Below are positions 1 through 5,115 of a stretch of DNA of 24,729 nt, one piece after another (the stretch's first letter is position 1; the number at the start of each line of letters is the position of its first letter). This DNA is from a virus. The translations under genes and the position numbers were made by a program. The notes beneath the pieces were generated by a model. It was not told the DNA's origin and did no database searches. It saw only the letters and a program-made list of their open reading frames with translations. The DNA is taken from positions 1-24,729 of the IMG/VR virus record IMGVR_UViG_3300028073_000041; one strand, written 5' to 3'.

Positions 1-561
1 GCGAAAGTTGGAGAAAAGGTAATTCGTGATATGTATGATAAATTTATGAAAACTCCGATTGATCGTGATCTCCCAAAATGGGAACCTAATCGACTATATA
101 ATTGTATTATTGTTGATATTGATGGTACTCTTGCTCAAATGAAAGATCGTGGACCTTATGATGAACATAAAGTATATCAAGACGATGTTCGAAATCATGT
201 CTTAATGACTGTTAAGGCATTGAAGATGATCAATCCGAATTTTAAAATATTTATTTTTACTGGACGTTCTGAAAAGTGTTCAACTGAAACTGTTAAATGG
301 CTAGAAGATAAATGTGGCTTTTATGTTCTGAATCATCATGATGAATATGATGATTTTCGATTAAATGTTGAACTTCATATGAGACAAGAAAATGATCGTC
401 GTAGAGATTCAGAAGTAAAAATGGATATGTACAATCAATTCATCAAGTATAAATATAATGTATTTGCTGTTTTTGATGATCGCCCACAAGTCATCAGAGA
501 ATGTTGGAAAGTATTAAATGTTCCAGTTTTTAATTGTGGATTAATAGATTTGGAGTTCTAA
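1..561 (+). CDS. pseT: Polynucleotide kinase/3'-phosphatase, C-terminal part (5' truncated by window edge)
   Basis: This is the phosphatase half of a T4 PseT-like end-healing enzyme, which removes 3' phosphates (including 2',3'-cyclic phosphates) and rephosphorylates 5' ends of broken RNA or DNA. The reading frame is open to base 1 with no stop, so the N-terminal kinase domain should lie outside the window and the ATG at 31 is probably internal. Visible HAD-family signatures are the nucleophile motif IVDIDGTLA, then GRGPYD-like RGPYD, the threonine motif FTGRS, and the acidic motif FDDRPQV. T4 PseT carries close equivalents (DVDGTLA, GRGPYD, SGRE, IDDRTQV) in the same order. The stop overlaps the next ATG by one base (TAATG), so translation is likely coupled. 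The function call is strong for the phosphatase; the kinase is inferred. Confidence 0.87.
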   Translation, partial: AKVGEKVIRDMYDKFMKTPIDRDLPKWEPNRLYNCIIVDIDGTLAQMKDRGPYDEHKVYQDDVRNHVLMTVKALKMINPNFKIFIFTGRSEKCSTETVKWLEDKCGFYVLNHHDEYDDFRLNVELHMRQENDRRRDSEVKMDMYNQFIKYKYNVFAVFDDRPQVIRECWKVLNVPVFNCGLIDLEF

Positions 562-722
562 TGTCACCACCTGTATTTTTTACTGCACTAGCTGTTATTC
601 TTTGTTATCTTTGTTATAAATTAGGAGTAGCTTTAGAGAGAGAAAAATGGATTTACCATCTACACTTTCTTGAACGTGGTGTTGCGAAATGTTACAGAAA
701 TGGTAAAGTAGATCTTCTTTAA
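561..722 (+). CDS. Small single-pass membrane protein
   Basis: A 53-aa protein starting at the ATG that overlaps the preceding stop (TAATG). A longer frame with TTG at 534 exists, but it would overlap the upstream gene and the ATG position fits translational coupling. The N-terminus is one hydrophobic helix (FFTALAVILCYLCYKLGVAL, about residues 6-25) followed by a charged, soluble tail of about 28 residues (EREKWIYHLHF...). It is most likely an inner-membrane protein with a cytoplasmic tail. I recognise no family; small membrane proteins of this kind are common in T4-like phages and their jobs are mostly unknown. Confidence 0.65.
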   Translation: MSPPVFFTALAVILCYLCYKLGVALEREKWIYHLHFLERGVAKCYRNGKVDLL

Positions 723-730
723 GAGGAAAT

Positions 731-913
731 ATGTACGAGAATTTAATTGGAAAAAATGTTGATGAAGTTAGAGATTTTTTAAAAGAAAATCAAATTCCTT
801 CAAGAGTTGTAAATATTGATGGTGTCCCATTCATGTTGACAAATGATTATAATCCAGCCAGATTAAATCTTTCTGTTGAAAATGGTTTGGTTACTGAAGT
901 AATTATAGGTTAA
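731..913 (+). CDS. I78-type peptidase inhibitor-like small protein
   Basis: A 60-aa protein with a good ribosome site (AAGAGGA) just ahead of the ATG. The arrangement LIGKNVDEVRDFL, RVVNIDGVPFMLT, DYNPARLNLSVENG, VTEVIIG matches the general plan of peptidase inhibitor I78 proteins: an N-terminal helix after a Gly, then a strand pair, the D-x-x-P-x-R-L-N motif and a C-terminal Gly. Usual I78 proteins are of similar size, often with a signal peptide and paired Cys residues; neither is present, so this form would be cytoplasmic. Known I78 members inhibit serine proteases. If the fold call is right it could protect phage proteins from a host protease, but that is inference. Confidence 0.5.
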   Translation: MYENLIGKNVDEVRDFLKENQIPSRVVNIDGVPFMLTNDYNPARLNLSVENGLVTEVIIG

Positions 914-914
914 T

Positions 915-1448
915 ATGAAACGTTGGGTGATTTCTGATACACATTTTGGTCATGAGAATATTATTAAATATTGTAATAGACCATTTCAAACAAAAGAACA
1001 AATGGATGAAGTTCTAATAAATAATTGGAACAAATGTGTATCAGAAAATGATATTGTTTATTTTCTTGGTGATTTTTGTTTTGGTCGTCCAGGACATCAA
1101 GTTTCAAAAAATTATCGTGAGAAATTAAATGGAAAAATACATTTGATTCGTGGTAATCATGATAAATATATTGACGAATCTTTGTTTGAAACATCACAAA
1201 ATGATCTAGTATTAAATATCATGGATAAACAAATTTATCTTTGTCACTATCCAGAAGAAGATAATAGATTTAATAAGCCATACTATGATTTTTATCTGTA
1301 TGGTCATATTCATGATAAAATAAAATTTCACCCAAGAAAATTCAATATGTGTGTTGAAAATTGTGATTATACACCAATTGATTTAGATTTTTTTGTTGAT
1401 TTTATTTCTAGACATTATGGAGACAATTATGAACCAAAAGAAAGTTAA
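915..1448 (+). CDS. Calcineurin-like metallophosphoesterase
   Basis: A 177-aa single-domain phosphoesterase. The five metal-site blocks are visible in order: SDTHFGH near the N-terminus, GDFCFG around residue 52, RGNHDK around 80, LCHYP around 110, and YGHIHDK around 130. This is the compact prokaryotic form of the family, a cytoplasmic di-metal hydrolase acting on phosphodiesters or nucleotides; the substrate cannot be read from the sequence. It starts two bases after the preceding stop. Placed near a PseT-like enzyme and upstream of a cREC-like gene, a role in nucleic-acid end processing or cyclic-nucleotide removal is plausible but unproven. The last 20 bases overlap the next gene. Confidence 0.85.
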   Translation: MKRWVISDTHFGHENIIKYCNRPFQTKEQMDEVLINNWNKCVSENDIVYFLGDFCFGRPGHQVSKNYREKLNGKIHLIRGNHDKYIDESLFETSQNDLVLNIMDKQIYLCHYPEEDNRFNKPYYDFYLYGHIHDKIKFHPRKFNMCVENCDYTPIDLDFFVDFISRHYGDNYEPKES

Positions 1449-1644
1449 GGTTATTCCTGAACAAATTATTCCTTCACGAATGATTGGTTCATGTTATCAA
1501 TGTGATTTTTATTTCACAGATTCTTTAGGCGATTCTAGATTCTGTAAAAAAGTTAATAAAGAAGTAGATTTGCGAATTGGTGAAAAATTTCCAAAATGGT
1601 GTCCACTAGAAGAAAAAGAAATTGATGAAAATATTTTCCTCTAG
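1429..1644 (+). CDS. Small Cys-containing (possible zinc-binding) phage protein
   Basis: I place the start at ATG 1429, because GGAG lies six bases upstream; a longer frame from 1393 would lie deeper inside the phosphoesterase and lacks a comparable site. The 71-aa protein has CYQC in the middle, a further FCKK, and WCPLEE near the end, so four cysteines could hold a zinc ion. The end pattern PKWCPL is one I associate with small conserved phage and mobile-element proteins of unknown role. It ends just before the promoter that drives the first tRNA cluster. Function not assigned. Confidence 0.6.
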   Translation: MNQKKVKVIPEQIIPSRMIGSCYQCDFYFTDSLGDSRFCKKVNKEVDLRIGEKFPKWCPLEEKEIDENIFL

Positions 1645-1647
1645 CAC

Positions 1648-1676
1648 TTGACAAACCATAAAATTTTTGATATTAT
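1648..1676 (+). promoter_or_regulatory. Sigma70-type promoter for first tRNA cluster
   Basis: TTGACA at 1648-1653, a 17-base spacer, and TATTAT at 1671-1676. Transcription would start near 1683, a few bases ahead of tRNA-Pro. A consensus -35 with exact spacing directly upstream of tRNA genes makes this a convincing early, host-polymerase promoter. Confidence 0.75.
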
Positions 1677-1690
1677 AAATATATAAACAT

Positions 1691-1769
1691 AGGGAAATAG
1701 AGGAGCCTGGTTTATCTCGTCTGTTTTGGGAACAGAAGCACGTCGGTTCGAATCCGACTTTCCCTACCA
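1691..1769 (+). tRNA. tRNA-Pro (anticodon UGG)
   Basis: Full cloverleaf by eye: acceptor AGGGAAA/TTTCCCT, a D arm with GCCTGGTTTA in its loop, anticodon stem TCTGT/ACAGA with loop TTTGGGA (anticodon TGG, with G37 as expected for proline tRNAs), variable loop AGCAC, T arm GTCGG-TTCGAAT-CCGAC, discriminator A and encoded CCA. It would read CCA and other CCN codons. First of two tRNAs in this transcript. Confidence 0.92.
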
Positions 1770-1775
1770 AATTTT

Positions 1776-1850
1776 TCTGGAATAGCTCAATGGTAGAGCG
1801 TCTGGCTGTTAACCAGAATGTTGTAGGTTCGAGTCCTACTTCCAGAGCCA
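1776..1850 (+). tRNA. tRNA-Asn (anticodon GUU)
   Basis: Acceptor TCTGGAA/TTCCAGA, D arm GCTC-AATGGTA-GAGC, anticodon stem TCTGG/CCAGA with loop CTGTTAA (anticodon GTT), T arm GTAGG-TTCGAGT-CCTAC, discriminator G and encoded CCA. It lies six bases after tRNA-Pro and is surely co-transcribed. AAT/AAC codons are abundant in this AT-rich genome, which gives a reason for carrying it. Confidence 0.95.
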
Positions 1851-1944
1851 AGATGCGGCTCATGGCAATAGTCACCCACGGTAAGGAGAGATTAGAAACT
1901 CGCAGACTATAAAAATCCGCAAACAAGATTAGTGAGGATAAATT
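1851..1944 (+). ncRNA. Structured segment after tRNA-Asn, possible small stable RNA
   Basis: No T-arm signature is present, so this is not a tRNA, but it can fold. An outer stem TGCGG/CCGCA (1854-1858 with 1917-1921) encloses ATAGTC/GACTAT (1868-1873 with 1905-1910), which encloses CCACG, ten bases, then ATTAGAAA. The same CCACG-N10-ATTAGAAA arrangement inside a stem recurs at 2684-2706. T4 also has stable RNAs of unknown function beside its tRNA genes. It may alternatively be only the leader of the peptide gene at 1945. Confidence 0.35.
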
Positions 1945-2106
1945 ATGAAATATTTTTTATTTGCGTGTAGTTTTTTATTTTCTGGATATTTTGTTAATGC
2001 AAATGTTCCAAAGTTTTGTACTCCGCATGGATGTTGTGTAGATAAATGTCCGTGTGTGAAGAAATGTTTATGTGATTGTGCATGTAAACGAAAGAAGCGA
2101 TCATGA
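1945..2106 (+). CDS. Cysteine-rich secreted micro-protein
   Basis: A 53-aa gene with AGGA ten bases upstream of its ATG. The N-terminus is a clear signal peptide: MKY, a hydrophobic core (FLFACSFLFSGYF), then a V-N-A processing site near residue 20. The remaining chain of about 33 residues has nine cysteines, spaced as a CC pair, several CxC pairs and KKC, and ends in a strongly basic tail (KRKKRS). Mature it would be either a disulfide-knotted periplasmic peptide or a metal-binding, metallothionein-like chain. I know of no named family. The gene sits inside a tRNA/RNA cluster, co-transcribed with two tRNAs. Coding evidence is the ribosome site, signal peptide and Cys pattern; homologue searches would settle it. 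Confidence 0.65.
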   Translation: MKYFLFACSFLFSGYFVNANVPKFCTPHGCCVDKCPCVKKCLCDCACKRKKRS

Positions 2107-2110
2107 TCGC
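2097..2110. repeat. Perfect 14-base palindrome at gene end
   Basis: GCGATCATGATCGC spans the stop codon of the Cys-rich peptide gene. No T-run follows, so it is not a standard terminator; it could be a protein-binding site or part of an mRNA 3' end. Confidence 0.45.
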
Positions 2111-2118
2111 TATTAAGG

Positions 2119-2124
2119 TATAAT
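2119..2124 (+). promoter_or_regulatory. Possible -10 box for a leaderless transcript
   Basis: TATAAT lies seven bases before the ATG at 2131, and no Shine-Dalgarno sequence is seen there. No good -35 hexamer is visible at the right distance, so the promoter call is weak. Confidence 0.3.
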
Positions 2125-2130
2125 GAATAT

Positions 2131-2415
2131 ATGAAATTCTTTAGCTTTCTACAAAATAATTCTTTCGGTATTGATAAGCCTCCACCAAAAGTTGTTATTG
2201 TTGAGGCGGAAAATGCCGAAGATGCGAACAAGCGTATTTTAGAAGTAGATGGCGTTTATTTCGGTGGTAATAATCGCTGGTCCCGTCAGTTGTCTTATGA
2301 AGTTGGTGATGAAGTCCCGTCTCTTTGGGGTGATCCTCTTGAATTTGCTGAAGATGGAAACGTTTTAGTGGTTTATGCAAACGGTGAAAAAAAGTTTGGT
2401 GTTTTTCACTGGTAG
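2131..2415 (+). CDS. Conserved phage protein of unknown function
   Basis: A 94-aa soluble protein. The stretch EAENAEDANKRI, then GVYFGG and NRWSR, followed near the end by VVYANGEKKFG, recalls a small family common in T4-like phages in which AEN-x-x-x-AN is followed by YFDG and a CCGDRW cluster. Here the Cys cluster is missing and only the RW remains, so any metal site of that family would be lost. It sits between two RNA gene groups. Start chosen at 2131 as the only reasonable ATG; there is no obvious ribosome site. Its base composition is less AT-rich than its neighbours (codons such as CCC, GTC, GCG). Function unknown. Confidence 0.65.
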   Translation: MKFFSFLQNNSFGIDKPPPKVVIVEAENAEDANKRILEVDGVYFGGNNRWSRQLSYEVGDEVPSLWGDPLEFAEDGNVLVVYANGEKKFGVFHW

Positions 2416-2417
2416 TA

Positions 2418-2447
2418 TTGACTTCTCAATTCCTTTCGAGGTATAAT
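2418..2447 (+). promoter_or_regulatory. Sigma70-type promoter for second tRNA cluster
   Basis: TTGACT at 2418-2423, an 18-base spacer and a consensus TATAAT at 2442-2447. It lies immediately after the stop of the 94-aa gene and 15 bases ahead of tRNA-Thr. Confidence 0.72.
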
Positions 2448-2461
2448 GGTTGTATGGTAAA

Positions 2462-2537
2462 GCTATGATAGCTCAATTGGTAGAGCAACGGTTTTGTAAA
2501 CCGTAGGTTGTCAGTTCAAGTCTGACTCGTAGCTCCA
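2462..2537 (+). tRNA. tRNA-Thr (anticodon UGU)
   Basis: Acceptor GCTATGA/TCGTAGC, D arm GCTC-AATTGGTA-GAGC, anticodon stem ACGGT/ACCGT with loop TTTGTAA (anticodon TGT), variable loop AGGTT, T arm GTCAG-TTCAAGT-CTGAC, discriminator T and encoded CCA. It would read ACA and other ACN codons, which are very common in the fibre and structural genes here. Confidence 0.93.
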
Positions 2538-2556
2538 AAGATTGTGGTTGATGGAC

Positions 2557-2651
2557 GTATAGTGATGTTAGGTTAATGGTAGACCGCCGGAACGGTTAGC
2601 TAACCTTTGTAAATCCGGAGGCCCTGGTTCGACCCCAGGACATTGTTATAC
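2557..2651 (+). tRNA. Aberrant tRNA-like gene with interrupted anticodon loop (Tyr- or Thr-like)
   Basis: The D arm (GGTT-AATGGTA-GACC, 2571-2585), G26, anticodon stem (CCGGA/TCCGG, 2587-2591 with 2614-2618) and T arm (CCTGG-TTCGACC-CCAGG, 2623-2639) are canonical. The anticodon loop, however, is 22 bases (2592-2613) instead of 7 and contains the perfect palindrome GGTTAGCTAACC (2594-2605). Removing 15 bases would give loop TTGTAAA (anticodon GTA, Tyr, resembling the usual Tyr loop CTGTAAA) or TTTGTAA (TGT, Thr). The acceptor stem GTGATGT/ACATTGT has three successive G-T wobbles and continues outward through GTATA/TATAC, giving 12 pairs. No CCA is encoded, unlike the three normal tRNAs. It may be a degenerate tRNA, a tRNA mimic, or one carrying an insertion. 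Confidence 0.5.
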
Positions 2652-2655
2652 AGGA

Positions 2656-2834
2656 GTCTAAAAAGTATGCATGAGATTGGCTACCACGAATAGACAGAAT
2701 TAGAAATTTCTAGATAACTTCTAAGGATGTTTATAACAATCTCAAATATAAATTTTAAGGTTGCTCGTTACCTTATGGTAACGATGAGGCTTCTGGTCCC
2801 GTGAGCCATCTCAATCACGGGACATTAAACAGTT
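2656..2834 (+). ncRNA. Structured RNA or 5' leader with competing long-range pairings
   Basis: No gene is seen in this stretch. It holds TGAGATTG/CAATCTCA (2672-2679 with 2737-2744), the inner palindrome TAGAAATTTCTA (2701-2712), a hairpin TCGTTACC-TTAT-GGTAACGA (2765-2784), and a hairpin GTCCCGTG/CACGGGAC (2796-2803 with 2816-2823). The 12-base loop of the last one can pair over 10 bases with 2672-2682, one T bulged, which would compete with the first stem. This lies directly upstream of the SLOG-type gene, so it may be a regulatory leader; it may instead be an independent stable RNA. Confidence 0.42.
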
Positions 2835-3254
2835 ATGAATATTGGAATTATTGGTTCAAGAAAAAGAAATTCTTCATCCGATTTTGAAAAGCTTTTGAAT
2901 ATATTAGTAGAAATAGATTGTTCTGAAGTTAATATTATTTCTGGTGGTTGCAAAACTGGTGGAGATCTTTTTGCAGAAATTCTTGCTAAAGTATATTTTG
3001 TTCCTATCACAATTCACCATCCCAATCAAGAAAATTTAAAAACACTGATGGATTCTGGTATATCTTATAAAACCGCATATGCTAAAGTTGCATATGCAAG
3101 AAATACTCTAATTGCTAGAGATTCAGATATATTAATTGCAGTTGTTTCTCCAGATAGAAAAGGTGGAACTGAAGACACTATAAAAAAGTTTCTCAAGAAG
3201 TTGACTATGACTGAAGAACAAGCTATACTTAATTATAAGTTATATTTAATATGA
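2835..3254 (+). CDS. SLOG-superfamily Rossmann-type nucleotide-binding protein
   Basis: A 139-aa protein of a single Rossmann-like domain. It opens with strand-loop MNIGIIGSRKR, has an SGGCKTGGDLFAE motif (about residues 34-48), HHPNQ-like strand, then YARNTLIARDSDILIAVVSP-type region and GGTEDTIKKF near residue 112. The GSR start, the SGG-x-x-x-G-D loop and the late GGT motif are characteristic of the SLOG group (YspA/cpYpsA and DprA relatives), which bind nucleotides or nucleotide-derived signals. Phage members are widespread without known targets. It follows a structured leader and overlaps the next gene by four bases (ATGA). Fold call fairly sure; ligand unknown. Confidence 0.72.
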   Translation: MNIGIIGSRKRNSSSDFEKLLNILVEIDCSEVNIISGGCKTGGDLFAEILAKVYFVPITIHHPNQENLKTLMDSGISYKTAYAKVAYARNTLIARDSDILIAVVSPDRKGGTEDTIKKFLKKLTMTEEQAILNYKLYLI

Positions 3255-3505
3255 TAAATGAAAAGAAAAGAATTGAAGATGGCGAAGAAGTCACTTATGT
3301 AGTGATTAACGAATCTTACGATGACGATTATGGTTCGTTGATTATGGATTATGTTCCATATAGAATTGATTCTAAAGGCAACAAAAAGAGACTTTCTCCA
3401 GAGAATTACGCATTAGGTCCATTTGAAGCGCAACAATATATTACATTCAAGAAGAACGTTCGTTGTGAACATTGTAATTCTGTAATTAAGACGGAGTATT
3501 TATGA
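3251..3505 (+). CDS. Small protein with C-terminal CxxC
   Basis: An 84-aa protein, start overlapping the previous stop by four bases. The first two thirds are acidic with several Tyr (ESYDDDYGSLIMDY), the C-terminus carries VRCEHCNS, a CxxC pair that could be half of a zinc site or a dimer-formed one. The sequence reads like an mRNA-interacting or adaptor protein, but I recognise no family. It overlaps the cREC-like gene downstream by four bases, so the three genes 2835-3888 are one translational unit. Confidence 0.62.
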   Translation: MINEKKRIEDGEEVTYVVINESYDDDYGSLIMDYVPYRIDSKGNKKRLSPENYALGPFEAQQYITFKKNVRCEHCNSVIKTEYL

Positions 3506-3888
3506 AACTTTGGTTAGATGATGTTAGAAAGTGTCCTTTTATTGGAAACTGGAAAACTGCTAAAAATTTTGATGAAGCAGTAAACATTATGCAAGAAAAT
3601 GAAATTGAAGAAGCATGGTTAGATCATGATCTTGCATATGAGCATTATGGACATGTAAAGCCAGAAGATTATGTAGAAAAAACTGGTTATGATTTTGTTC
3701 TTTGGATGAAAGAGAATAATCGTTGGCCTACAAAATTGTGTATAGTTCATTCCTTAAATCCTGTTGGTTCTGAACGAATGTGTGAAGTTATCGCAGAACA
3801 TTATGGAACTCAAAATCCAAAACGTCATTATATTTCTTATTTAAATATTGACAAATATTTTCAGGGTTTTAAATATGCCAATCTATGA
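3502..3888 (+). CDS. Cyclic-phosphate-processing receiver-like (cREC) protein
   Basis: A 128-aa protein with the features of the cREC family: start MKLWLDDVRKCP, then DHDLAYEHYG (about residue 41), GYDFVLWM (about 66) and IVHSLNPVGSERM (about 87). The LDD-x-R, L-DHDL and HS-x-NP-x-G motifs are the conserved set of this receiver-like domain, which comparative genomics has linked to handling of cyclic-phosphate-containing nucleotides or RNA ends. In this window it joins a PNK/phosphatase, a metallophosphoesterase and a SLOG protein. Family recognition is good, the biochemical role is predicted only. Start overlaps the preceding gene by four bases. Confidence 0.75.
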   Translation: MKLWLDDVRKCPFIGNWKTAKNFDEAVNIMQENEIEEAWLDHDLAYEHYGHVKPEDYVEKTGYDFVLWMKENNRWPTKLCIVHSLNPVGSERMCEVIAEHYGTQNPKRHYISYLNIDKYFQGFKYANL

Positions 3889-4066
3889 CTTTAAATGCCA
3901 AGTATGCAATAAAGAGTTTGAGATGATTTTAAAAATGGATGAAGATATTACTCGTTATCCAGGATGCGAAAATGTTGAGTGTTTTATTAAAAAAATTCCT
4001 AGTGCCTGTGGTATTAAATTTAATGGTTCTGGATTTTATATAAATGATTATAAGGAGAAAAAATGA
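3875..4066 (+). CDS. FmdB-like zinc ribbon protein
   Basis: I place the start at ATG 3875 (MPIYDFKCQVCNKEFE), which is the usual beginning of FmdB-family zinc ribbons; AGGG lies about nine bases upstream. The longer frame from 3848 would add nine residues not seen in the family. The 63-aa protein has CQVC, then a degenerate second half (GCENVEC instead of CP-x-C), followed by FNGSGFYINDYK, which matches the family's FKGSGFY-x-TDY end. Such proteins are small and occur in many phages; function is unknown, with a regulator role often assumed. The stop overlaps the next ATG (ATGA). Confidence 0.72.
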   Translation: MPIYDFKCQVCNKEFEMILKMDEDITRYPGCENVECFIKKIPSACGIKFNGSGFYINDYKEKK

Positions 4067-5082
4067 AGTTTATTTTAGTAAGTATTTTTAGTATTGGGTT
4101 GATGTTCTCTCAACCTACTGTGTCGCCTTCTAGTGTGAATGTGACTTTTGATTTAGCAACAGATACAATTGTTGCTGTACCTGACGTAACAATTTCTTCA
4201 AATGCAGCACCTTTTGCATTTACTACAGTTGTTCCATCCAATCAGCAAGCTGTTCTTGTTTGGCCTGTTCAGGGTTTTCTGGCACCTGGAACAAATCAAG
4301 TTGTAAAGATGTCTGTAGTAAATAATGGTCTTTCTGTTGGATCTTATAATATTCCAGTTAACTTTGTTCAGAATTCACCATCTGTATCTGTTTCTGTGGG
4401 TATTAATCTTACAGTAATTGATTCACGAACCTTTACTACTTCAACCGATCCAATTATTCCCCATATTGCATCCGGTGGTGGTTGGACAACAACTGTCAGA
4501 CTAACAAACACATCCAATTGGATCAGTCTAGTTACTCTGAAGTTTTATGAACCTTCGGGAACAAATTCACCATTCTTTATTAATGGAAATTATGTTTCTG
4601 AACATTCTGTCGTTGTTCCTGGAAATGGTTCCGTTGATGTAGTTCTATCAGATCCACTTTCACTAAAGACTGGTTCTTTGGATATTAAGACTGTATATGG
4701 TTCTGGTGTAGTTGCTCAGGCAACATATTCAAATGCTTCTTTTGAAGCAACGATTTCAAGTTCTATTGCTAATCGAGATGGATTCTCATTACCATACGAT
4801 AATTATGGTTCTTTTTCAACTGGATTAGCTCTAGTTAATTATCTAAATTATACACAAGAAGTAGCATTTACTTTTTATGATAATCTAGGAAATCAAATCC
4901 ATACAGATAAAATTACTCTTCCTGCAAGGGGTCAAACTGCCTTAACACTAGACGTAGCTTTCCCACAAACAAAAGGAAAAGTTGGTTCTGTTCGTGTTAA
5001 GACTACACGTTCTGCACTAACTGGATTTGGTTTGAAGTTTAATCGTGATAAGGGTTATTTCACAACAATTCCTATCTTCTAA
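4063..5082 (+). CDS. Secreted acidobacterial-type beta-rich protein
   Basis: A 339-aa exported protein with an N-terminal signal peptide (MKFILVSIFSIGLMFS, cleavage near residue 16-17). Residues about 20-120 look like a BACON- or Ig-like beta domain (alternating V/T/S, PSSVNVTF, GTNQVVKMSV, GSYNIPVNF). The rest has HIASGGGWTTTVRLTN (about 134), then LPYDNYGSFSTGLALVN (about 247), then LPARGQTALTLD, and near the end LTGFGLKFN and FTTIPIF. I know this order of motifs from extracellular proteins that are abundant in Acidobacteria (GGGW-x-TT-x-L-N, LPFDN-x-G-x-x-TG-x-AL-N, LGLRFN-x-x-G-x-FTSIP). It lies at the end of an operon closed by a strong terminator. Its role in the phage, such as surface decoration or virion attachment, is unknown. 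Transfer from a host is likely. Confidence 0.75.
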   Translation: MKFILVSIFSIGLMFSQPTVSPSSVNVTFDLATDTIVAVPDVTISSNAAPFAFTTVVPSNQQAVLVWPVQGFLAPGTNQVVKMSVVNNGLSVGSYNIPVNFVQNSPSVSVSVGINLTVIDSRTFTTSTDPIIPHIASGGGWTTTVRLTNTSNWISLVTLKFYEPSGTNSPFFINGNYVSEHSVVVPGNGSVDVVLSDPLSLKTGSLDIKTVYGSGVVAQATYSNASFEATISSSIANRDGFSLPYDNYGSFSTGLALVNYLNYTQEVAFTFYDNLGNQIHTDKITLPARGQTALTLDVAFPQTKGKVGSVRVKTTRSALTGFGLKFNRDKGYFTTIPIF

Positions 5083-5115
5083 TATGGGAGGAGAAATCCT
5101 CCCATATATATTTTT
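5082..5115 (+). terminator. Rho-independent terminator
   Basis: An 11-bp perfect stem (ATATGGGAGGA with TCCTCCCATAT) closed by a GAAA tetraloop and followed by ATATATTTTT. It separates the 2835-5082 operon from the thioredoxin-like gene, whose ATG directly abuts the T-run. Confidence 0.88.

Noticed and set aside
331-355. Hairpin AATCATCAT/ATGATGATT in pseT
   Set aside because: Arises from a run of His and Asp codons, so chance is likely.
1606-1926. Minus-strand 106-aa open frame across the tRNAs
   Set aside because: Covers two real tRNAs and a promoter on the + strand.
1929-2231. Minus-strand 100-aa open frame
   Set aside because: Overlaps the signal-peptide-bearing Cys-rich gene and the 94-aa gene; no ribosome site.
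2538-2834. tmRNA or self-splicing intron
   Set aside because: No tmRNA-type acceptor pair, tag frame or resume codon, and the anticodon-loop insert is far too short for a group I intron.
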